64,000 nucleotides of DNA from Sphingobacteriales bacterium (GTDB lineage Bacteria; Bacteroidota; Bacteroidia; Chitinophagales; Chitinophagaceae), in NCBI GenBank assembly GCA_016219985.1, contig JACRJO010000001.1:1-64000 (forward strand), in the 5' to 3' direction. The stretch's first letter is position 1. The number at the start of each line of letters is the position of its first letter. A program made the position numbers and the translations under genes. The notes under the pieces are model-generated. The model was not told where the DNA came from and did no database searches. It worked only from the letters and a program-made list of their open reading frames with translations. Of the stretch, positions 17,831-23,972 are shown piece by piece.

Positions 17831-18583
17831 ATGTACTTTTGTTACGTTGATGAAAGCGGAGATTGCGGACTCTTTGACCCGGCAAAACCTGATAAGACAG
17901 GCTCTCCTTATTTTATCTTATCCGCACTTATCGTTCCCGCCGATAAATGGAAATTTTCCTTAGATGTATTAAAAAGCTTTAGAAAACAAATTGCTGCACA
18001 GGCCTATTTGCCGTATGATATCGAGTTTCACTGTGCAGAGATGATAGATCCTCACAAGATTAAAGAATATACACAAATAAGCGTCAAAGACCGATGGATG
18101 CTGATTGAAAAATTTGCTGAAACAATTGGTCAGCATAAACCCTTTTCAATAATTACGGTTGTGATTGATAAAACAAAGAGTGGCCTGAATCCAGATGAAT
18201 ATCTTACTACTGTTATTACAAAACTTTATCAGGCTTTCGATCAGTTTCTAAAAAATGAAAACCAAAATGGCATTTTGTTATTTGATCGGGCGAATGAGAA
18301 AGTTATTCATACCCATGTCAGAAAATTGCTTGGAACCGGTTCCAGCGGCGTCACTATACCGGGTGTTAGAATAGGTTGGGTTATTGAAGATCCCATATTC
18401 AGAGTTTCTGCCGATTCAATTTTCATACAAGCAGCAGATGTTATAGCATATACATTAAAAGAACAAGAATTTCCCCAAGGCTCAAGACGAAAATTACAAG
18501 CAGACAGAATATTCAATAGAAAATTAAGGGGCTCATGTTTCGTGTCTCAAATTGCAGACGAAGACGGAATAATCAGGGTATAA
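17831..18583 (+). CDS. DUF3800 domain protein
   Basis: A 250-residue protein opening with YVDESGD (residues 5-11), the signature of DUF3800, a family with an RNase-H-like fold and conserved acidic residues. Other acidic positions fit: LLFDRANE near residue 155 and IQAADVIAYTLKE near 200. I use the ATG at 17831 rather than a TTG two codons earlier. DUF3800 genes are frequent in mobile islands and some sit beside defence genes. It stands alone at the left end of the island, convergent with the ubiquitin-like operon. Confidence 0.8.
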   Translation: MYFCYVDESGDCGLFDPAKPDKTGSPYFILSALIVPADKWKFSLDVLKSFRKQIAAQAYLPYDIEFHCAEMIDPHKIKEYTQISVKDRWMLIEKFAETIGQHKPFSIITVVIDKTKSGLNPDEYLTTVITKLYQAFDQFLKNENQNGILLFDRANEKVIHTHVRKLLGTGSSGVTIPGVRIGWVIEDPIFRVSADSIFIQAADVIAYTLKEQEFPQGSRRKLQADRIFNRKLRGSCFVSQIADEDGIIRV

Positions 18584-18587
18584 AAAA

Positions 18588-18606
18588 CCCCGGTTCAAAA
18601 CCGAGG
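18588..18606 (+). terminator. weak hairpin after the DUF3800 gene
   Basis: CCCCGGTT-CAA-AACCGAGG, seven pairs with one mismatch, starts 4 bp after the stop. The following T run is short. A second hairpin GGAGC-(6)-GCTCC lies about 30 bases further on. Confidence 0.45.
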
Positions 18607-18745
18607 ATTTGGTCCAGGCCATCCGGAGCCGTACAGCTCCTTAGGTCTAGAAGAATACAAATTTACGATAAATTTCATTAAATACCTAAGCGTGACAAAT
18701 TTTAACGAATATTACCTAAATTATTGTAGATCAATGTAAAAGAAA

Positions 18746-19102
18746 TCAATTAAACCAAAATCTCCTTCGGCTTCCAACCCAATCAATTTTACTATTTCGT
18801 ACAAAAAAATGGCTGTTACAACCTTTAGTTCTCCATACAGATGGTGAAATATTCAATCTCTTTTTAGAAGTAATCCTAAATCTCCATTTTGGCTCGGCAT
18901 CCCCTAATAAGTTAAGATGAATGATACTATTACAACCGCAGGGGCATTTAAAAGCAATAAGCCAGGGGTTATTCGGTTGTCCAACAATATAAATAGTTCG
19001 ATCACTTAGAATTTCCGGCAACTCATCTCTGCGTTCTGTTTTATATTTAGGTTTAAACCACTTGACTAATTTACTGATTTTTTTTCTTAGCCACTTTTTC
19101 AT
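18746..19102 (-). CDS. DUF6527-like cysteine-rich protein of the ubiquitin-like operon
   Basis: A 118-residue protein with a strongly basic N-terminus (residues 1-25) and a compact zinc-site pattern: CPCGC at 53-57, then C95 and H98 in GCNSHFF. The NISPSVW and PKWRF segments fit the DUF6527 family as I remember it. The start overlaps the end of the E1/JAB gene by 4 bp (ATGA), so it is translationally coupled and the last gene of the operon. A treble-clef-like metal domain in this place could be a conjugation accessory or E3-like adaptor; this is inference. Confidence 0.7.
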   Translation of the reverse strand: MKKWLRKKISKLVKWFKPKYKTERRDELPEILSDRTIYIVGQPNNPWLIAFKCPCGCNSIIHLNLLGDAEPKWRFRITSKKRLNISPSVWRTKGCNSHFFVRNSKIDWVGSRRRFWFN

Positions 19103-20487
19103 GATAATTCAGGCATTTCAATAAAAGGAACTATATCACCTCTTCCAATTTTTTTTCTTAAATAAGGGTCGGTTTCAAAATCCGATTCAGCAACGTTTAC
19201 AATATAACCCTCAGTAATATCAATAGTACCGGCCGCATATTGACTTGGGTGATCACATTTATATGGATGAATTCTATTTAGAAATTCATTTATTGCATGA
19301 CTGGCAATCTGCATATTTACGCTGATCACGGCAGGGTTGTTTACGTTGACATTTTTGATATAAGCTTCCTTTCTGAGATTTTCATATTCTCCCGGATTTC
19401 TCCTGTATTGGCCTGCGGCCCTTACATCTTCCATTGTGTACTGGCCTCTTGTAAGTAAAGATGATTTACCTGGCTGAATATAATGGACAGTTGCACATAT
19501 CTTTTCAACGCCGCCATTTCCATCTGCTTCTAACTTTACTCCCAAGTCAAAATAAGGAATGAGGTAGAAGGAACACAATTGGTTTAACAAGTGTCTTCCG
19601 TCAACACTGTCCATACACCCAAAAACCGCATCACAGGCAATAAGCGATTGTAACGAATCTATACTATCGTAGAGATTTGTTTGAAACGGAATTACTTCTG
19701 TGCCAAGACCAATTGATTTTATAGCTTTTGCTATCACATCTACTTTAGGAGCATGATTTTTTGCACTTTCAATAGTCGTGTGAAGAATTCGGTTAAGATT
19801 TTTAAACTCTACAGTATCAGGATCAATCAACACAATTTTACCAATCCCTAATCTTACAAGCTGCTCAATTAGAGGGCTCCCGGTACCTGAACATCCGACT
19901 ACTCCAACAGTCATGCTTTTTAAAGCCTGATAGGTTTTCTCTCCAAACGCCTGAATTGTCCGCATAGCAAACTCATCAATAATATGACTATTTTTCTTTT
20001 TATAATGGTGAATTATATCGCCAACAATAGATACATTATCTATCGGCTCATGGTGCAGGTCATTAAAAAAGAATCTGCCAAATATTTTACCCTCTGGCAA
20101 CATCACTGCACTGACATGTGGTTCGTTATTAGTAGTCCATCCAAATACGGAATCAAAGAATTCATGATCAGATTTATCATCAACATTTGAAAATTTTTCA
20201 TAACCTCCGGGATGGCTATGAATTTTTAAAATAGCAAGATCAGTTTTGGATATCCGTTCAAAATAAGGAATGATCCTTTCTGTTGGCCAACATAATAAAT
20301 CCCATTCCCGGGTGTAGCATTCATTATGCGGAATTAATGTAAGGTCATGTACCATTAAGATTTTATTACCTCCGCTATTATACCGTCCACATAAGGCTAC
20401 TGCTACTGCTTCTCGGCCATCGGCAGGAAGCAAATGTTGTTTTAAAACTTCATGATGTAATCCCGATATTCTAAGCTGCAATGCCAT
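19099..20487 (-). CDS. JAB-type isopeptidase fused to E1-like ThiF domain
   Basis: A 462-residue two-domain enzyme. Residues 1-150 are a JAB/MPN+ metallopeptidase: Glu26 in GREAVAV, then H90-S-H92-P with S100 and D103, the complete JAMM zinc motif. Residues about 180-440 are an E1/ThiF adenylating domain: nucleotide loop GVVGCSGTGS (195-204), IDPDTVEFKNLNR (221-233) and GCMDSVDGRHL (290-300). Such an enzyme would trim the Ubl C-terminus, adenylate the exposed glycine and perhaps deconjugate targets. It overlaps the E2-like gene by 17 bp upstream and the DUF6527-like gene by 4 bp downstream. Confidence 0.9.
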   Translation of the reverse strand: MALQLRISGLHHEVLKQHLLPADGREAVAVALCGRYNSGGNKILMVHDLTLIPHNECYTREWDLLCWPTERIIPYFERISKTDLAILKIHSHPGGYEKFSNVDDKSDHEFFDSVFGWTTNNEPHVSAVMLPEGKIFGRFFFNDLHHEPIDNVSIVGDIIHHYKKKNSHIIDEFAMRTIQAFGEKTYQALKSMTVGVVGCSGTGSPLIEQLVRLGIGKIVLIDPDTVEFKNLNRILHTTIESAKNHAPKVDVIAKAIKSIGLGTEVIPFQTNLYDSIDSLQSLIACDAVFGCMDSVDGRHLLNQLCSFYLIPYFDLGVKLEADGNGGVEKICATVHYIQPGKSSLLTRGQYTMEDVRAAGQYRRNPGEYENLRKEAYIKNVNVNNPAVISVNMQIASHAINEFLNRIHPYKCDHPSQYAAGTIDITEGYIVNVAESDFETDPYLRKKIGRGDIVPFIEMPELS

Positions 20488-20887
20488 TGGGTTGTTTTAT
20501 AAATTCTTTTTCAAACCAGTAACTTACTAAGGCTATATGAGTAGACAGATCATCGACTCCTTCTCTCCAGGGATTCTGCCCTGTTCTGTGTCTTGACCAT
20601 CGTTGAAATTGTTTACCGTCAATTACCTGAACAGTAATAGCATTAATTGCTTTTCCATCAAGTCGTGAAAGTGCTGGGAAAAAATACGCCATGTCCAGTT
20701 GCGCTCTGGGATATCCGGATTCAATTTTTATAGCAACTGATACCTCAGTAATATTATACCCAGGGGGGACAGGGTAATTATGAATTATTACCCATTGCAT
20801 CCCCCCATCATTAACGGCCTCCCATGACAATCCTAAGCCTTCTAGGAAGGTTGTATCCTGTTCAGGTAACTGAAATTGCCTTTTCAT
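20471..20887 (-). CDS. E2/UBC-fold protein (prokaryotic family E-like)
   Basis: A 138-residue protein with features of prokaryotic E2-like proteins: an opening LPEQDTTFLEGLG, a central HNYPVPPGYN followed by the beta-strand run ending GYPRAQLDMAYFFP (58-71), and a C-terminal FQRWSRHR (94-101) then WREGVDDLSTHI. The sequence contains no cysteine at all, so it cannot form the usual thioester. It starts immediately after the Ubl stop (TAGATG) and its 3' end overlaps the E1 gene by 17 bp. Family assignment comes from motif pattern and context. Confidence 0.78.
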   Translation of the reverse strand: MKRQFQLPEQDTTFLEGLGLSWEAVNDGGMQWVIIHNYPVPPGYNITEVSVAIKIESGYPRAQLDMAYFFPALSRLDGKAINAITVQVIDGKQFQRWSRHRTGQNPWREGVDDLSTHIALVSYWFEKEFIKQPNGIAA

Positions 20888-21196
20888 CTACTTACCTCCT
20901 TCTGTTTGGTCCAGTGGAATGGTCATGAATTTTTCAATTCCGGGGGCCGTAAAGCATACCTTTTCATTATACCCAATTTTCACCACTTTTCCGCCCCTTA
21001 GTCGCATATTCAACTGAAACCTTTCAGGCGGTGTCTTCCCAGCCAGCATAAGTATCTCTTTACCAGTCATACACTCCTCTTTTACCTTGAACTTTTGCCT
21101 GTCCACAGTAATAATGTAAACATGCCCTTTGGGCACTTCTTTGCCCTCTTTGGCGTACTGTTCTACATCAATTTCGGGTTTGTTTTGCGTATCCAT
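20888..21196 (-). CDS. ubiquitin-like modifier (multiubiquitin-type domain)
   Basis: A 102-residue protein with one beta-grasp domain of the bacterial multiubiquitin type: VYIITVDRQKFKV (27-39), the helix-region TGKEILMLAGKTPPERF (44-60), RLRGGKVVKIG (65-75) and FTAPGIEKFMTIPL (82-95). It ends EGGK, a di-glycine followed by one lysine, so a single C-terminal cut would expose a ubiquitin-like Gly-Gly. Most of the N-terminal 20 residues are polar and probably disordered. First gene of the four-gene operon; the JAB domain two genes down is the obvious processing enzyme. Confidence 0.85.
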   Translation of the reverse strand: MDTQNKPEIDVEQYAKEGKEVPKGHVYIITVDRQKFKVKEECMTGKEILMLAGKTPPERFQLNMRLRGGKVVKIGYNEKVCFTAPGIEKFMTIPLDQTEGGK

Positions 21197-21233
21197 AATT
21201 ATGAGATTTAGTTATACATATAAAACAAATAAC

Positions 21234-21257
21234 CGTGACAATTCTAATTTTGTCACG
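21234..21257. promoter_or_regulatory. perfect palindrome between the Ubl operon and the sigma gene
   Basis: CGTGACAA and TTGTCACG form a perfect 8-bp inverted repeat with an 8-base spacer, in the divergent region between the Ubl gene (start 21196, minus) and the sigma gene (start 21290, plus). The minus-strand reading AAGCGTGACAAA also occurs on the plus strand at 18688-18699, beyond the other end of the operon. Likely an operator or a sigma-dependent element. Confidence 0.5.
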
Positions 21258-21289
21258 CTTACGGGTTTTAATACTAAACAACGTTCCGA

Positions 21290-21976
21290 ATGGAAATCAC
21301 CACAATAAATCCAAAGCTAATGATGGCTTTAAGTGATAAGGAGCTGGTAGAGGCCCTTCAAAAGGAAAAAACAAAAGAAGGATTTGACTCCCTTTTTAAG
21401 CAGTTCTTTAACAGGTTCAAAGGTTATGTTTTTAAAGTCACTTTGCATTTCACAAGGAATTTTAGCGATGCAGAAGACCTAGCAAAAGACATTACTCAGG
21501 AAACGTTTCGCAGCATTTCTGAAAGTAAAGCAAAGTTTAAAGTTCCTATCAACACCTCCGATGAAGAGTATACTGCCAGGGTAAAGGGTTGGCTCGGTAA
21601 AAGCGCAAAGAATCATTTTAGAAGAGAATATGCCCGGCGTATAAATATCGATTCACTGGACGAAATTCTGGTTCATTTACCAGAACCGGCTTTTGATCTT
21701 TTTGAAGAATTGTACCCTGATCCTGAAATAGCAGTGCCTAACGAATTCAGGAATAAACTTAATGAAGCGTTAAGCACCATAAAAAAAGAAAGGGATAAGC
21801 ACATCCTTTTGGAATATGCGCTTGATGGATGTATTGAAACTGGAAAGCACTTGACCACTAATACCATGGAATATCTTTGTAAACTATATGATACAACACC
21901 TGAAAACATCCGTCAGATAAAGAAAAGAACTTACGACAAAATCAAAACCATCTGCCTTACACCCAACAACAGCTAA
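21290..21976 (+). CDS. ECF-like RNA polymerase sigma factor
   Basis: A 228-residue sigma-70-like protein. Residues about 30-115 look like region 2 (FDSLFKQFFNRFKGYVFKV, DAEDLAKDITQETFRSI, GWLGKSAKNHFRREYAR). Residues about 155-220 fit a divergent region 4 ending in a helix-turn-helix (LYDTTPENIRQIKKRTYDK). It is followed 17 bp later by a small protein gene and then by an ImmA/IrrE peptidase, and is divergent from the Ubl operon, with a shared palindrome between. It probably drives island genes. Confidence 0.8.
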   Translation: MEITTINPKLMMALSDKELVEALQKEKTKEGFDSLFKQFFNRFKGYVFKVTLHFTRNFSDAEDLAKDITQETFRSISESKAKFKVPINTSDEEYTARVKGWLGKSAKNHFRREYARRINIDSLDEILVHLPEPAFDLFEELYPDPEIAVPNEFRNKLNEALSTIKKERDKHILLEYALDGCIETGKHLTTNTMEYLCKLYDTTPENIRQIKKRTYDKIKTICLTPNNS

Positions 21977-21993
21977 TACTATAATTACCATTT

Positions 21994-22323
21994 ATGAAAA
22001 AAGATTCCGGCAATACCAACGAAACAAAACTGGATAAAATGATTCAAAAAGCTTTTCGAACAGGCGGCTTCCTGTTTCCTGAAACACCGGAGGAAGTAGC
22101 TGAATTCGAAAAAAAGTTTGGCAATACTGATATTATTTTACCTGATGAGCTTCGTGAACCAACATTCCTTACCTCTAAACGTACCGCTCCTGTTAAAAAG
22201 AAATTGGCTGAGACTACAGACAATTTTGCAATGGCTGCAAGGGAAGGATCCAAATTGCCTGAAGAAGTATTGAAAAAAATGAAAGAACATCGGGATAAAG
22301 CTAAACGTGAAAAGGAAAAATAA
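21994..22323 (+). CDS. small hydrophilic protein between sigma factor and IrrE peptidase
   Basis: A 109-residue charged protein with no signal peptide or membrane segment. The middle has FLFPETPEEVAEFEKKFG, and the C-terminus is a lysine/glutamate-rich helix (PEEVLKKMKEHRDKAKREKEK). No recognised family. Its place between a sigma factor and a ImmA/IrrE-type peptidase makes it a candidate anti-sigma or adaptor that the peptidase cleaves, as ImmA cleaves the repressor ImmR. This is inference from context. Confidence 0.65.
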   Translation: MKKDSGNTNETKLDKMIQKAFRTGGFLFPETPEEVAEFEKKFGNTDIILPDELREPTFLTSKRTAPVKKKLAETTDNFAMAAREGSKLPEEVLKKMKEHRDKAKREKEK

Positions 22324-22328
22324 TTGTA

Positions 22329-23141
22329 ATGTCCTCAACTCTTACTGAAATAGAAGATCTGGCAGAGTTCATTGCAGAGCAATACCTGGTCAACGGCAAA
22401 GTTGACCTCGATCGTATTGCGTCTGACAAGGATATTACAATCATTCATGAAAAATATGGGCCTTATTTTTTGGGGCAGCTCGTTCATGAAAATGGCAATT
22501 TTTTTCTGCATCTTAATTCTGACAAACTTCCCGATATAAGGGTTCCACGGGCAAGGTTTACACTGGCCCATGATTATGGCCATTACTTTATTGACAATCA
22601 TCGTAATCAACTTAAAAAAGGGATATCATTGGCGTTCACCACTGAAAACCCGTTGGTAAAAAAGCCTCCCCATGAAATTGAAGCAGATCACTTCGCCTCT
22701 CATTTACTGATGCCAAAAAAAAATTTCATTAATACTGCTAAAACACTTGAGCCAGGTATGGACTCTGTTTTACAGTTGAAGAACATTTTTGACTCTTCGA
22801 TTGAATGTACAGCTATTCATTATGTCAAACTTGATATTTTCCCATGCATGTTTATTCGCTGGAAAGCTGATCCTTCTCAACATTATTGTTTTCGTTCCGA
22901 TTCCCTGGCAAAGCTGACTGGCCTCTCAAAAAGGCCCATTATCAATGTACATAAAGAGTATCTGCAGTCATTATTCCTAGAAATTGATACCACATTGCCC
23001 AGGCCTGATTATATTGAAAATGTTTCTCCTTTGTCTAGATGGGTGTCATCTATTGCTCCAGGCTCAAAAGCCGATTTAATGGGATTGGAGCAAACTTTTA
23101 AACTAGGGGAATATGGAGGAATTACATTTCTATTATTTTAA
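22329..23141 (+). CDS. ImmA/IrrE-family metallopeptidase
   Basis: A 270-residue protein. The N-terminal 130 residues match the ImmA/IrrE zinc-peptidase domain: RFTLAHDYGHYFID at 76-89 and EIEADHFASHLLMP at 116-129. The first motif is H81-D-Y-G-H85, with aspartate where the family normally has the catalytic glutamate of HExxH. The C-terminal 130 residues form a separate, unrecognised domain, possibly a sensor. It starts 5 bp after the small protein gene. Such peptidases switch on regulons by cleaving a repressor or anti-factor. Confidence 0.82.
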   Translation: MSSTLTEIEDLAEFIAEQYLVNGKVDLDRIASDKDITIIHEKYGPYFLGQLVHENGNFFLHLNSDKLPDIRVPRARFTLAHDYGHYFIDNHRNQLKKGISLAFTTENPLVKKPPHEIEADHFASHLLMPKKNFINTAKTLEPGMDSVLQLKNIFDSSIECTAIHYVKLDIFPCMFIRWKADPSQHYCFRSDSLAKLTGLSKRPIINVHKEYLQSLFLEIDTTLPRPDYIENVSPLSRWVSSIAPGSKADLMGLEQTFKLGEYGGITFLLF

Positions 23142-23165
23142 TTATACAATCTAAATTCCATTATT

Positions 23166-23393
23166 ATGAACCCTGTTGTAAAAAACTTAGCTGCTCAATC
23201 AGTAAAAAACATTATCTCTACTCCAATAGAAAATGCTGTCGCCAATATGGCAACAAATAAGAAAGGGTGGAATGCCTTTTCAAAATCACAAAAAAATGAC
23301 GTTATTACTCTTGGAATTGTGGTCGCGATTTGTATCGTCACTGCTTGCTCCGCCAGCATTGAAATAAATAATACTTATAAGTCGGTTGCCTAA
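23166..23393 (+). CDS. small single-helix membrane protein
   Basis: A 75-residue protein with a polar N-terminal half (about 1-45) and one hydrophobic helix (VITLGIVVAICIVTACSA, about 46-63). No recognised family. It is 24 bp downstream of the IrrE-type peptidase and probably in the same transcript. A small membrane protein at the end of an island regulatory module could be a sensor partner or toxin-like effector; neither is shown. Confidence 0.5.
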   Translation: MNPVVKNLAAQSVKNIISTPIENAVANMATNKKGWNAFSKSQKNDVITLGIVVAICIVTACSASIEINNTYKSVA

Positions 23394-23465
23394 GACCTCG
23401 TTGCTAAAAGGAATTAACGGGAGTTTTTATATCTTTACCTAAAGTATTTCGAAACGTATTCAACC

Positions 23466-23488
23466 CGTTTACGGTTTCGTTTACGGTT
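23466..23488 (+). repeat. right 23-bp island repeat (tandem CGTTTACGGTT)
   Basis: Direct copy of the block at 17596-17618 with a single T-to-C difference. It lies 43 bp before the second CGAGGCTAC core, mirroring the left end of the island. Confidence 0.6.
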
Positions 23489-23530
23489 TTCTGTAAATTC
23501 CTTGATTCCCACTAATATTGATAGCCATTA

Positions 23531-23539
23531 CGAGGCTAC
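23531..23539 (+). other. second attachment core (CGAGGCTAC)
   Basis: Nine bases identical to the tRNA-Arg 3' end, same orientation, 43 bp after the right island repeat. Taken as the right end of the first island and left end of the next segment. Confidence 0.5.
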
Positions 23540-23585
23540 AGCAGGGCTAATTCAAAAAGCCCCGACAATATAAAAAAACACATGA

Positions 23586-23606
23586 AACCCGCTACAGTAG
23601 CGGGTT
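23586..23606. terminator. strong hairpin AACCCGCTA/TAGCGGGTT
   Basis: A perfect 9-bp stem with a 3-base loop (CAG), without a long T run on either strand. It could end the island's rightward transcript or be a recombination-site structure. Confidence 0.5.
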
Positions 23607-23688
23607 ATGTCGTTTACACCGTTTTTTAATCCTCAATGATTCCCGTTAATTGTTTTACCCTCTTTGAAAATATTCGAAGCTTACATAA

Positions 23689-23856
23689 ATGCAATTGCCT
23701 AGTGTGAGTGTCGTTTTTAACCGGAAGAGCCGCATAAACAAAAAGGGACTACATCCTATTTACCTGCGGATCATCATTGACTGGGAGTTCAAATACTTTA
23801 CTATACCGGTTCCCCAAAAGATTGCTGATAGCGACTGGACTCAATTAATGGATTGA
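23689..23856 (+). pseudogene. truncated tyrosine recombinase (N-terminal stub)
   Basis: A 55-codon frame beginning MQLPSVSVVFNRKSRINKK with HPIYLRIIID and KYFTIPVPQKIADSDW. This is the arm-DNA-binding N-terminus of Bacteroidota phage-type integrases. It stops at TGA where the catalytic domain should follow, so only the first part survives. Position 150 bp after an att core is where an element's integrase normally starts. Confidence 0.7.
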
Positions 23857-23972
23857 TTTTCAAACGAAGTCGCCCATAATAGACATATTTGATAATCTTC
23901 GGCAGTGGTCTGCTAATGTTCTATCAGCAAGTACACAACGAGGATGATATAAACCCATGAAATACGGGTTTA

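Larger units (their letters stand above)
17510..23539. mobile_element. tRNA-Arg-associated genomic island carrying a ubiquitin-like system
   Basis: This 6-kb segment is bounded by the tRNA-Arg 3' end and a repeat of its last 9 bases, with near-identical 23-bp repeats just inside both ends. Its base composition is visibly AT-richer than the GC-rich core genes before 17.4 kb. Cargo is a DUF3800 protein, the Ubl/E2/E1-JAB/DUF6527-like operon, the sigma/IrrE module and a small membrane protein. No intact integrase is inside; an integrase stub lies 150 bp beyond the right core. I infer a degraded or dependent integrative element. Confidence 0.6.

Noticed and set aside
18607..18660. GC-rich hairpin region checked as a possible ncRNA
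   Set aside because: Only a 5-bp stem (GGAGC/GCTCC) and no recognisable family; probably part of the terminator region.
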